64,000 nucleotides of DNA from Rhynchonema sp. JSB1_4. Taxonomy: Eukaryota > Nematoda > Chromadorea > Monhysterida > Xyalidae. The stretch lies in assembly GCA_030248065.1 (NCBI GenBank), contig JASAMV010003263.1:23662-87661 (forward strand). The letters are read 5' to 3'. Within the stretch, counting starts at the first letter, position 1. Each line of letters begins with the position of its first letter. This document shows, one piece after another, positions 1-12,004 of the stretch. The position numbers were made by a program, and so were the translations under genes. The notes under the pieces were generated by a model, which worked only from the letters and a program-made list of their open reading frames with translations, ran no database searches and was not told the origin of the DNA.

Positions 1-2991
1 GCATGCGGAACTCGGATCTATGGCGCAAAAGGAAAGTCTGAACTTGAGAAGAACAAGCTTTCGTGAAAGACTCATATCACAACCCAACCCTTCTTGTTTT
101 GTATGCGAAATTGGTATCGTTTGCATCCGTTGCAGAGCGATGCTGCGAATAGGTCGCGAGCGACAGAATGGCCATGGTGCACCACCGATGAGCGCAGACA
201 GCAGTACACCACCGCACACGATGAACTCAACGCCAAAACGCAATGGAATGGCGCATGATGGTGCACCCGGTCATCGTCAGTAGCAATAAACGGCCCTCGA
301 CCTGATGACCTATATACCATGCAGTGTACTCTACTACCTGAATGAGCTTGACTAGCCATAATTTTGTTTTTGAAATGATATTATAATCTATTTCACTGAG
401 TCATATTGATGATTATATACTTTGAATGAACACCATATGCTTCGTCAATAAAAACTGATTCGACACACTTGCCCTTGGTGTTCAAAGGGTGTCGTGCGCT
501 GGTGAACTTTCATAATTTTGTTTGAAGATGGCCTTCTTATCACAGAAAGTACGAATACCAATAAAAATGCATGAAAAGTGTGAGGAATGTAACATTCATA
601 AACAATTCAATTATTATTCCAGAGGTGTTATTCATTGTTTACTCAGAGTGGACAAGTTTATGTGCATACAGAACGATCTCCATGGTATGTGTGTGTCCTA
701 AGCGGGAGAGACTTCCAAGAAATGAAAAAATACACTTTTTAGTCCATAAAAATGTAAATGCCCGCGTGTTCGCAGAAGTCATGAACATTTTCCGATGTAA
801 ATGCCCCCATGTGTGTGTGTGTGTGTGTGTTTTGAGGATTTCATGTTTACACAAGCCCGAAGTTTTTAGTCTGTGCAGAAATGAGGAAATTCCCACCATA
901 ATTTCAACAAAGGGGTACAAATGACAAAATTTAAGAATCTTTCCCACGCGCGTGTGCGCTCCACACAGACGTGGACAAAGGCAACCAAAACTAATAATAA
1001 TAATAATGATTTCAAGAAAAACCGAGAAAAATTGGAAATCATCTGCTTGTATGGCGACCAATTTTTTAGTCGATGTGTTGGTGATTTTCGTTTTCTGGGC
1101 TTATTTTCGCATTCTTGTTCAATTATTAGCCGTTATTGTTTCTTAACTTCACCACAGGCTATAATGGATGTATTTATGCACAACAAAGTTCTCACTTTTA
1201 TGTGAGCTGTGCTGCAACGTTCATTTGGTACTACTTTGTGCATAGGTATAGAGCATTTTTCAATACCATAGTTTCATTCTTTTGTCTTCTTTTTCAAAAT
1301 AAACAGCCATGGCTGGACATACAGTAGTATGCATACGTTTTGTACGAAAAAGCATATGTTGAGTTATGCATTTATAGTATACAGTGTGATTTGGTGGTTG
1401 AGTGAAATAATAAGAAGAGAAGCTACCTGCTACTCATGTGGAGCATCTTTACCTCCTCACCCGTCACCACACGCCTACTGCATTCTGGAAAACCAGATTT
1501 CTGTTCGCCGTGTCTGTTTTCTCTTGGCTATCATGGATGGTTTGTCACTACTTGTGGTGCTTCCATTACCTAGGAATGTAGTTTATGTACTTTTGTCAGA
1601 GCAGTCCCGTGCCTGTACGAGGCTCGGAAGGGACGTGGGCACCTAAACCGAACCAGATGGTGCAACAAATACTGGAATGCTTTTTTACTATTGAAATACT
1701 CGAAAGCAGATTACACCTACAGTATGTGTCCCACAATGTGCACCTAAACTGTGTCCACCTGACCGTATGCTCTTGTTTTCGAGTACCAAAAAGCAAAGTT
1801 CATGCATTGGTCGTGTCAAGACGGTGTTCTGTCTGCACCGTACCCGCAAGCATAAAGTACAATAAGTAGTATACCTACATTATGCAACATTTTTAGAATA
1901 TTAGTGCCGTGCGTCTTGGAAAAGAACATGCTCGCTTTTGTGTGCAAGTTCCGTCTCAAAGCGAGTCCTTCATCTAACGTTCTGTGGTGGTATGACGCGT
2001 GGCTGATGCCGATTAAACATCAGTATTCTCAAAACGCATCTGCCGTCTCAATCACTTTATTGTCATTATCTTACACATTTTACTCCCATTTTTTTCTGCG
2101 ACCTTAAGTCATGTTCGTTTACTACACGTGTTTCGCTCATGTAATGCCACCTGATGTCGAACAAGTTACACCACACAGAACCAGTGTGCAATTTGTGTGT
2201 GGACAGCGTTTTCCGAATCATTTACCACTTCTCGACAAGATTGATTCCAGTTTGTGTTTGCTGGGCGCAATCATTTTTTGTGACCATCAGGCAAATGCAG
2301 TCCAACTGTTTCCTTTCAACACATTTAATCCTGTTTTACTGTCAGTTATTGATCATTATTTCAAGGAATGTGTGACCAAAATGACTCATTTGTCCTTGTT
2401 CACACTTTTGTTGAGTTGAAGTCGGAGTTGAAACATCAGCGAACCACTGTTCAGTGGCCTGCGCTCAAAGTTTCAACAGTCAAACCCCTTCGTGTTAGAC
2501 TTGGCCACCCAGGCGGGGATTGCGCTATTATTCGTTTGCATAAATACAATGAATGTAATTCGTTCAAAACGCCTTAAATTTGTTGACCACAATATTTTTA
2601 TTGCACAATAATCTAATTTGTCTGCACACGTTGTGATGTGTCTTGAACTCCTGAATGCCTCGCTTGACCATTTCCAGTGTATTTGTGCTGTGAAATACTT
2701 TTGCGGAAGAATAAACTGACGAACTAATGCTGGCGAAATGGTCATGCTTCGTTTCAAGTGCTATAATTTTCTTCTGTATTTCTGGATGTACAACGTGGCA
2801 ACGAATATGATGAGGTTGCGGGTTGGGCAACATCATTCAATCCATCAGTGAAATTGAAAATATCATGCCAAAAGGAAAAGGTTGATAACGTGACACTGTG
2901 AAACATCATACTGTATGATCTCGCCTGTAGCTACTGGTGTGCGTGTGTGTGGTAGCTAACACCGGAGTTCTCTTTCGATGATCACTTCTTA
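1..2991. other. No supportable gene
   Basis: Several short open frames occur on both strands (for example 20-283, 571-924, 639-1061) but none has recognisable domain content, a splice pattern or a conserved composition. A (TG)n microsatellite lies near 811-831. Two copies of the recurrent word TGAAACATC lie at 2429 and 2899. I see no RNA gene here. Confidence 0.6.
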
Positions 2992-3642
2992 TAAGGCCGA
3001 TTCACAATGCAGCGGATTAGCAGGTTGCGAATTAGAGGGCCTGCTTTCTGCGCACGCTTTTGCATTCACAATGAAAATTTGGAAAAGCGGATTAGCGGGT
3101 CTGCTCCTCCGCGCACGCTAATCCGCTGACCCGCTAATCTGCTAATCCGCAAAACGGGTTTATCTTCACAATGCGTGCTGTTTGAATTTTAATTTACGAA
3201 GGCAACCACCGTTCTTTTCACTCAATTCCTTGATTTCGGAACAGTTTTTAAAAGATCGGTTTCAACACATTAATCCACAGATGGATGTTAAAAAGAACTG
3301 TTTACCAAGCAGCAAAATAGAATAAAAATACTTTTAATGAACGCATCATGTTGAATTGCCTGTGCGCAAACTTATTTTATACTGCAGGGCCATTTTCAAA
3401 CCAAATAAACATTTCTGAAAACGCGCCCATTGCCCTAATCTGCAAAAAATAGAACCGGTTCTAATCGCCGCTAATCCGCTAACCCGTAAAACCGCTTTGC
3501 ATTGTGAAGCGCACGCATTTAGCGGATTAGCGGGTTAGCGGGTGTGAAAACAAACTGACCCACTAATCCGCTAATCCGCTGTTCGCATTGTGAATGCAAC
3601 AGCGTGTGCATCTCGCCCGCTAATCCCGTGACTGCGGCCTTA
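2992..3642. mobile_element. Harbinger-like MITE (TTA target duplication)
   Basis: The element begins TAAGGCCG and ends CGGCCTTA, and both ends are flanked by TTA (2989-2991 and 3643-3645), the 3 bp duplication typical of PIF/Harbinger elements. Both halves carry many subterminal copies, in both orientations, of GCGGATTAGCGGGTTAGCGG-like words and of TTCACAATGC. There is no transposase, so it is non-autonomous. Family assignment rests on the duplication length and is an inference. Confidence 0.65.
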
Positions 3643-4110
3643 TTAACGGGAGCCTGTTTGTGTTCACTTCATGAACAGTTTTTCATACGAACATAACAAA
3701 TGACTTCGTCGCTTTGGTCATCAACACATGTAAAATGGCTTGTTTGCATTGGCATGTACTGAACATAGCGATGATGATGAACATGTTGTTCTGGAATTTC
3801 ACACGGGAAAGTCAATGAAAACGTTTTGTTTATGCACTTTGTTGAATGATTGATTAACATTTTTATTGTTCCCGTCCTAGTTTTGACAACACAGCGCTGC
3901 CTCTCGATCATCCATCAATACACACAGTACCATACAAATGTTATAAGGTACAGTACATCTGTACATCTGTCGGTGCAAATTTGAGCATTTTCTCACGGAG
4001 TGACTGTTTTTTCATAATTAGAAACTCTCGTTAGATTTTTCCGATCAGCTTTCCTGTTCCAAACTTTTATGGATATGCAAAAAACATCATAAACATGCCG
4101 CTTCTCGTCA

Positions 4111-4184
4111 TATAAAAGGTCGCGTAGTAGTTTCTTTACCTCAGCTTGTGATGTTTGACACGAAGCGGTGGGTGGAGTATAAAG
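4111..4184 (+). promoter_or_regulatory. Candidate TATA boxes of collagen 1
   Basis: TATAAAAGG lies at 4111-4119 and TATAAAG at 4178-4184. The second is 88 bp before the start codon at 4266 and could place the transcript start near 4205-4210. No spliced-leader acceptor as good as TTTCAG is seen directly before this ATG. The call is based only on motif and spacing. Confidence 0.35.
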
Positions 4185-4265
4185 CACACTCACATACTTA
4201 ATACTTTGCAGGTCATCCAATTTCGCCACTGACGAGCGCCAACAACAGTTTAACGACCAATCACG

Positions 4266-7200
4266 ATGGGTGTGGGGACATCGGAAGTCGACTTCCGACT
4301 TCGTCTTTATCGAATCGTCGCCTACTCATCAAGTGCTTATGCAATTCTGTCGGTGTTGATTGTGTGCTTCTCACTGCCGACCGTGGTCGACTATGTGAAA
4401 TATCAGAACAACAAACTCAGACATGACATGAGAGAGTGCTTGGTGCGTGAAATTGGGGGACATCATTTGGATGTGGGGGCCGATGGGCATGATGACAAAG
4501 GAAATACACAGACTGCATGCCACGGAGGGATTTCGATTTTGGTATTCGAAAACGAGCGTGTGTGGCTTGGCTTCGTAAAAATTGTGAAACATCCGCCAGT
4601 CAGCATATATACCATTCGTGTGCAGATTTGTGTGCAACCTTGGTGCGCTTGACGATAATGGACTGATCAAGTTCAAATTCGTCACCTTGATTTCAAAAGC
4701 TCTGAAAATGCTACAGAGATCTTCGTCCGAAGCTGAACAGCATTTATCCGACTGGAGACTTAGCGAATCCACATCAGACTCATTCAACAGGACGAGGAGA
4801 CAAGCGTATCTCGGTGATCTTGGTGTTCAACCATTCTTCGATTGTTCAGGTGCGTTTGAACCAATTACATTTTTGCTTTCTTCATGTGGCACAATTCATA
4901 ATGTTATCCAGAACACTCTCAAACTCTGTCGAACATGGTATAGGTACTTGAATGTAAAATTAGCTAATTGTTTATCCGTCCAAAGTAAACGGTCATACGA
5001 TTCCGGTGGCGCCCTTTGTAGCGACACGTTGCAAACTTTCTGAGATTCCGTATCTTTTCGGTCCAGCGTACTTTTCGGTCCACAGGACTTTTCGGTCCAT
5101 GTAACCTTTCGGTCCAGGTGCTTTTCGGTCCACTCACTTTACGGTCCAAGTACCTTTCGGTCCACGTACATTTAGGTCCAGGTACGTTTCGGTCCAGGTA
5201 CTTTTCGGTCTAGGTACCTTTCGGTCCAGGTACTTTTCGGTCCAGGTACCTTTCGGTCCATGTACTTTTCGGTCCAGGTACCTTTCGGTCCAGGTACTTT
5301 TCGGTCCAGGTACCTTCGGTCCAGGTACTTTTCGGTCCAGGTACTTTTCGGTCCATCCTACTATTGCAAGATAGGAAGACGGTAGGTGGCACGCAGGTTT
5401 CACGTATCAAAGATATATCCTTGGCCTGCTAACGAGTCTTCGGATGAAAGGGTAGCCGAGAGTGCAAATAAGCGTTAAAATTTAGCCGGGCTGCAGGCAA
5501 ATACATGGCATAGCGCTTGCCCGCAACGTTGACGTGGCCCTGTGTGATTGGACATACTAGCCCCGCAATTAAAAAATTTATTACGAACGCATGTTTTGAA
5601 CCACACTCAATTGCCAATGGGGCATCACAAAAAACCACCTCATGACCGGATCTAATGCACCTTGGACGATCGATTTACACTGCTGTGTTTTTCACACAGT
5701 CGAAGAATGGCTTCATATAAAAGTAAAAAGAGTCCGAATCGTGCCGCGCCTAACAAAAGGCCGCTCAAACCAGAATTTAGAATGAACAACTATAATGTAC
5801 ACGCATCTTTCACAATTATCGCCGTACCTGTGATTTGAACAGGTAAGTTTTGTGACACGAAATCCTCATCAGCCGCTTGTTGAATGAGATTTCACAGCGA
5901 AATTTCACCGATTCCAGCATAATGCTCAACGGTGCTGGAGTCCGGCAGAATTTACGTCTGAAGTACAGTATCCCCGGTTTATTCTTTTGCAGATGATTTA
6001 TGGTTATGGACATAAAATGTTGTACAAGATTCAATTATGCAACACCACTACGCTAGCCAACATTTACCAAAGTCGACTTTGGTTAGCCGCATAATACAAC
6101 GCGGCTGTAAGTCTGACCATCGATGATGACTCTGTAAGTAGTATGCGCATTTTACACTGGAACTCAAATAGATGTTGTGGACCGAAAAGTACCTGGACCG
6201 AAACGTACCTGGACCGAAAAGTACCTGGACCGAAAAGTACCTGGACCGAAAGGTACCTGGACCGAAAAGTACCTGGACCGAAAGGTACCTGGACCGAAAA
6301 GTACATGGACCGAAAGGTACCTGGACCGAAAAGTGCCTGGACCGAAAGGTACCTGGACCGAAAAGTACCTGGACCGAAAGGTACCTGGAACGAAAAGTAC
6401 ATGGACCGAAAGGTACCTGGACCGAAAAGTACCTGGACCGAAAGGTACTGGACCGAAACGTACCTGGACCTAAATGTACGTGGACCGAAAGGTACTTGGA
6501 CCATAACGTGAGTGGACCGAAAAGCACCTGGACCGAAAGGTTACATGGACCGAAAAGTCCTGTGGACCGAAAAGTACGCTGGACCGAAAAGATACGGAAT
6601 CCTTTCTGATCACGTATGCAAGCTTGTGTCACTTATATGTGCAGTTAGTCACCTAAAACTGGTGGATCGCATGAACAAACCAAACATTCAGACTTTAATC
6701 TCCGCCAGGGTTGTTTCAAAAAAGTGGTCAATTAAAAAATTAAAAAAAATTTTTTTTGAAACTCAGATTTTGCTTTTTTTTAATAAAAGAAGTTGTCCAA
6801 AATGGGCTGAAATGTCCAAAAATGGCCTTTTTCGAGGCAAAAAATTGGCACTTTTTTTCTGTGGACGGGACAATTTTTCCAAAATCGCGCCTGCGGCGCC
6901 CTGTATTGACCCCAAATCCGTACAGGGATGCGCGGGGCTGGTCTTTTATAGTGATGTGGCACGGATAATGTACTGTTGCATGCTACTACACATGTATATA
7001 TGCTGGTCTGGTGCAAAACCGGGCGCTCAAAGTCGATCTGACACGCAAGATTTGGGCTGTAATCGATATTTTGATGGTCGTACATATATCAGATATACGG
7101 CATTAGATGCATTAAAATACGTTGTACGGCATGCTACAATACATTAGAGTAACATCGTTGGTCAACATCAACCTCAGACTGGTCGGAGACCATAAAATCT

Positions 7201-9528
7201 GCACAATACTACCGGGTGTCACCACACAAGTTGGGTCTCAGGCGTAAATTTTTCATAACTTTGATGTTGCCGGGATGGCGGTGCCGTAATGCAATCATGT
7301 TGTTGTGTGTCTTTGAGAGACGAACAGCACCAAATCACAATACACAGAATATATTGCCGAATTTGAAAATTTTTCAATTTTTGAAAAATACTAGACGGGG
7401 CCCGTGCCTACGGCCCGGCTAAAGCTTCGCGCCCGCGCACCCTGGGCTATCCGAAAACCCGTTAGCATACCCAAAGCTACCCGTGAAAATTGAACCGTGC
7501 CCCCGAGGGAGAGGGCCACAGACACACATACATATACATACTGTAAGTCTTCCTGTTTTAGTAGTATACGTAGATGTTGTATCGATTTCATTTATCCTGG
7601 AAACGTCGTTTACAACACTTTTTCTGATAAAAAAATTTTTCGTTAAAAAAAATCAAAAAAAAATTTCTTTTAAAAAAAGCTCGTTAATTAAAAAAAAATT
7701 TTAACCCTGATCTCCGCACTTCGAATACAGGCTGTTGTCTAGCGGGCGCACCAGGTCCCCCAGGCCCGTCAGGACGGCCGGGACGTCCCGGTCGACCAGG
7801 TGCAGGTGGGTCACCAGGCCGACCTGGCAAACTACCACCACCCACTTGTGAGGAGACCACACCACCACCTTGTAATTGTCCACCGGGACCACCTGGCCCG
7901 CCCGGACAAACCGGATATCCAGGTATGTACCTAGCGATCACAAGATGAACTTAAATAGGTAGGTCGATGTCAAACTTGGTGATCGGATGTGTTCGGATCT
8001 GATCGGTCTACCCAGTCACATTACGTCAATGTGACTATGTACAGTATATGTACCTAGTCAGATCCGATCACATTGACGTGATGTGACTAGGTAGACCGAT
8101 CCTATCCGATCACATTCGATCATCAAGTTTGATACCGACCACAGGGTTAGTGAAACTACTCTCAAGCTCCAACGTCTGTATCAACTCATGGATAATGCTG
8201 CAACAATGGCTGTCAGGGTCATTATAGGGTGACCAAGATACATCCAAAACCCTTTTGGAGAACTGCCTTTTTGCGTTGAGTAAGATGCTTGACAAGGGTA
8301 TCAATAGCATGTTAGTCGAACGTAAAACTTCCACAGTTTTTTCTCTAAAATATTATGAGATGAATCGTCACCAAGCTGGACTTCTGGGCCGGATAAAACG
8401 TTGTGTGTTCTGTTCGCCAATCGTCAGCATCACATCTACATGACCACAACCATGTTGTCGTACACTTTTGTTGTTCGGCCTCCTGCCTATAACTCCAGGA
8501 TGGTGATGTTTTATTACATGATGTGCATTTTACACAACAAACTGTGGAAGTTTTGCGTTCACATGGTACTCATGTCAAACCACTTTCTCAACCGTGGAGA
8601 ACGAGTCCTCCACTTGGGTTGCGTTTCTGTCTTGGTCACCCTGTAGGTATAGCTCATGTGACGGTGGACTATCAACCGATATAGCCCTTATTCTATTTCA
8701 GTCTGAACTGGTGTACACCGAATCCGCTGGCGGAATTCCAGAAATATTCAAGCCGGGAAAATGCAGTATAAAAACAGTGTTCATACAAAAGCTACATAAA
8801 CTTAGGAATGAGAATGAGTCGAGTCTGGGTCCTGATCTGTAAGGCTTCACTGATCACTCATCTTTGCACAGGCCCACCTGGGGAGACAGGCAAACCAGGT
8901 CGAGGCGGTTACACACCACCTCCAGGCCGACCGGGCAAGAAGGGTCCACCCGGCCCGCCAGGCAGGGCTGGACCACAAGGACAACCGGGAACAAAAGGAC
9001 CTGCTGCTTATGGAGTGAGTTGGCAATCTTATTTTTTTAATAATATTATTCCTAATAGGGCCCCTGAAAAAAACAAGAAAATACTGTTGCTCATTATTAC
9101 TTGCAGACATTCACACCCGGACCGCCCGGCCCGCCAGGCCCGCGAGGTTCGGTGGGTCGTCCCGGCACCCCCGGCTATGCGGGCAAGCCCGGCCGGGAAA
9201 ACATACCTGGTCCGCCGGGACCACCAGGTTTGTGAAATGTTTCGGCATGTCTCTTCCGTTCATTCTGAACGACTTCGAACGGGAGTTTCCCTGCGTCTGT
9301 TAAAATGCATGAGGCAGACGAAATTATTTGAAAGTTGCAATATAAACCCCAAATCCTCACATAGGTCGACCGGGGCTACCGGGCCCAGACGGCTATCCTG
9401 GTCCACCGGGCCGGGCCGGCCAACCGGGACGTCCAGGGGAGCCCGGCATTTGTCCAAAGTACTGTGCCATTGACGGGGGAGTGTTTTTCGAGGACGGGAC
9501 TCGGAGAAAAGCGAAAAAATTGGCTTGA
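4266..9528 (+). CDS. Nematode cuticle collagen 1
   Basis: Six exons join in frame: 4266-4442, 4717-4849, 7731-7922, 8872-9014, 9107-9227, 9365-9528, giving 309 residues. Exon 1 encodes the nematode cuticle collagen N-terminal domain with one hydrophobic segment (about residues 16-38), the usual type II membrane/secretory anchor. Exon 2 carries NRTRRQAY, the RxxR subtilisin-type cleavage site before the triple helix, and ends DCSG. Exons 3-6 are Gly-X-Y repeats interrupted by CCL and the [11 protein letters not shown] knot, and end [19 protein letters not shown], the conserved C-terminal cysteine block, followed by a short KAKKLA tail. The product would trimerise in the ER and be cross-linked into the cuticle. 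Exon 2 start and the GTGCGT donor of exon 1 were chosen by phase and by alignment to collagen 2. Intron 2 (2.9 kb) carries a foldback transposon and intron 3 two hairpin elements. Confidence 0.93.
5044..6601. mobile_element. Foldback transposon with tandem-repeat arms
   Basis: Two arms (about 5044-5355 and 6176-6601) consist of tandem 16-18 bp units of the type TTTCGGTCCAGGTAC, in opposite orientation, around a central 0.8 kb segment. The outermost ends are perfect inverse copies, GATTCCGTATC and GATACGGAATC. They are flanked by identical 8 bp direct repeats CTTTCTGA (5036-5043 and 6602-6609), which marks transposition. No transposase is seen in the loop. An 8 bp duplication fits hAT or P-type elements; the arm structure resembles FB/Galileo foldback elements. 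It sits in intron 2 of collagen 1. Confidence 0.85.
7961..8140. repeat. Hairpin element in collagen 1 intron 3
   Basis: The left end AGGTCGATGTCAAACTTGGT is answered by an imperfect inverse copy ending at 8140, and internal words such as GATCGGTCTACC and GGTAGACCGATC also pair, so the 180 bp could fold into one long stem. No clear target duplication is visible. It is probably a small MITE. Confidence 0.5.
8225..8643. mobile_element. Tc1/mariner-like MITE in collagen 1 intron 3
   Basis: The left end (T)AGGGTGACCAAGA and the right end TCTTGGTCACCCTG form a terminal inverted repeat, with TA on both outer sides (8223-8224 and 8644-8645), as expected for Tc1/mariner insertion. No transposase frame is seen in the 419 bp. 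Confidence 0.55.
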
Positions 9529-11646
9529 AACATTATCGACAATGCAGCGTTCGATAAATGAACCCGCACTGTTATGTTCTGACGTTGGGCATAAATTTGT
9601 GATTTCTTTTTCATTGTATTTCGCAGCTTTTCAGCTTTACAGACACGCCAGCGCTATTGAATGACATCTTTTTCAATCTGCTTTACTCTTTTTTCTCAAC
9701 ATAAAACACACCGGACATTATTGTGCAACAAATGTAAGAATATATTCGAAGTTTTATTTCCGTGCACAGAAATGCCTAAATTTGGATGAAGCGCGATAAA
9801 ACATACTGTACATGCAAGTTAAGTTTATAGCCAATGCGAAAGTGAAACACGCGAGAAAGAACACATCTCAGTCAAAATGAAACAATCAACGTTTCTTGAA
9901 TGATTGTGTGAAATGAAAAGTTTGACCCAGTTTGTTTCTGTGTGCTTTACTGTGCGATGCATACCATCATTTCGCAAAACATGTCAATCCACAAAAAGCA
10001 CTCTTTCAGAGAAATATCGTCTTACTTTCAAGTTTTATATCGAAAAATCTTGTTTATCGATCTCATATGCCGAATTTGTAACGACAAAACACATGACACA
10101 ACAGCAAGAATGATTTGCGTAATAATGAGAGAAAGTTTTCCCGTTTTTACACATATGAAGTTCGTCGTTTTTATTTCCGATATCGTTAGAAAATGGTCAG
10201 ACAAGCACACCAAAATATCGTCCCAAACGCCAAAGGCTTGTTGCATCACGCAGAATTTTCTAAAATCAGCACAAGCGTTAAAACAAGATAGCCGAATTTC
10301 GTACAATTGTCCGTGTGTTTTGCAGATTATGTATAACAATACTGTTAGCGTAATGCTATGATCGTATTTGAGCGTGTTACAAAACAGTGATGCAAACACG
10401 CATTGCACAGAAACAAAATACAGCGATGGAAATCAAGGAAAACAAAAAGTGCAACAACATTTTCGAATTTCATATCCTGAAAAGGACTAACTTTCCAGTC
10501 GTAATTCTGTTTCAAAAATCTGAGATTTTTATCTAAACATCTCGCTCGTGCCGCGCGTGTGGTCGTTTGCAATATTTTTTGCGCGCTCAGGAAAGCCGGT
10601 TTGACTGCGCCTGATTGAATGCAATATTGCGGGCACAAATGGGAACGGAATACGTAATCTTATTGTAAGCACATAAAAACACAAAAAATCACTTGTGCTT
10701 TCGTTCCTTTCTTCATCAAGCTTGCCGAAAACAAGTTTTGGCCCGAAACACGTGCATAAGGTGGTCTTCGTAAACAAATTGCAAAACTGATAAAATCTCT
10801 GTTATTTCATGCTTATTTGCTTGTTTGAAGGTGTTATTATAATACGTTACAGTGCGAGCAGCAATTTTTGGCTGATTGAGGTGCCCAGGTTGGGCAAAAA
10901 ACTTTTTTCTTTTTTTTAAATTTTAAACCCAGCCCGAAAGGTGATGAGAGATTTAAATAATAATTCTATGTTTCAAGGCAAAATACGTTTCCCTCTTTTT
11001 TGCAATTCAGTGCCCCCCCCCCCCACCACCCTGTCCCCTCTCGAAACACGTATCCTCAAAAATAATTAAAAAACAAAAAAATTTTACATCACTCCTAAAT
11101 AAAAAAAAAAAAAAAAACAACACTTTATAGAAGGCCTGCACCTCCAGCACCACCAGCAGGCGGATGCTCAGGAAGGTTGCAAACACGCGCACACAAAAGC
11201 TCGCAGGCGGATCCGAATGCAGTGCATGCTAATGTGTTGAAGAGGTCAGGGGCATAAAGCGGTGCATCCGCCGGAGCCTAAGTGCGCCTGCAGAGGCACC
11301 GCACAAAACCGCCCTAATATTGTGCATCCACTGTATCCACCGAGCCCGAGCATGTGATGTTTCGCTTCGTGTGTGTTTTTGCAGGCGCACACATGCCGGA
11401 GGCCGCGCAGGCATCAATCAGCCAAAAATTGCAGCTGGTACTGTAGTATGTACCTAAAGCTGGGGCCGTTTTATGTTGCCGTGAGCTGCCACAATTGTTA
11501 CTGTTAGCAAAGTCGTGGAGTGACAAGGTGAAAAAAATTTTGGAAACTTGCTTAACCGAAGAATGTACCACTGCCTAATTTGCTAATTTGTTGCTAAATT
11601 TTTAATTAAATTTTGTGCAGTCTACCGAACTCGATATGCTTTGTAA
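9529..11646. other. Intergenic, no gene seen
   Basis: This is the downstream flank of collagen 1. A fragment beginning CAGGTTGGGCAAAAAA near 10886 resembles the left end of the hAT-like MITE at 39355 but no matching right end was found. A C-rich run lies near 11012 and an A-rich run near 11100. Open frames on both strands are short and unlike each other's neighbours in composition. Confidence 0.5.
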
Positions 11647-12001
11647 GGGCAAACTTAGGTTGAACACGGAAACCGGAACGCGGAAATATTTCCGTGTTCC
11701 GTGAGTGTTTTGGAGAATCAGGGAACACGGAAATATTTCCGTGCCACGGAACACGGAAATGATTCAGGCATGCAAACAGTGCTTTTGCAGTGATGATGAC
11801 AAAAGCCAGCGTGCTGACGCAAGCAGCAACTATTCACACGGAAATATTATCGTGTTCCGTGAAAATAAAAAAAACACGGAACACGGAAACCGGAAATATT
11901 TCCATGCCACGGGAATATTTCCGTGCACGGAAATCCACAAAACTGGTTTGTACGCAAGTTATTTCCGTGTTCCGGTTTCCGTGTTCAACCTAAGTCCGCC
12001 C
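11647..12001. mobile_element. Harbinger-like MITE rich in palindromes
   Basis: The ends GGGCAAACTTAGGTTGAACA and the inverse of TGTTCAACCTAAGTCCGCCC form a terminal inverted repeat of more than 30 bp. TAA flanks both ends (11644-11646 and 12002-12004), which fits the 3 bp duplication of PIF/Harbinger elements. The body repeats the self-complementary word CACGGAAATATTTCCGTG in full or in part at least five times. Confidence 0.7.
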
Positions 12002-12004
12002 TAA

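Noticed and set aside
5134..6609. Long open frames with repeated [15 protein letters not shown] peptides on both strands
   Set aside because: They are translations of the tandem repeat units in the arms of the foldback element; several frames and both strands are open for the same reason.
7684..7941. Minus-strand Gly/Pro-rich frames opposite the collagen exons (also 15779-16075)
   Set aside because: GGN and CCN codons are complementary, so a real Gly-X-Y exon always mimics a collagen on the other strand. Exon phases and cysteines support the plus strand.
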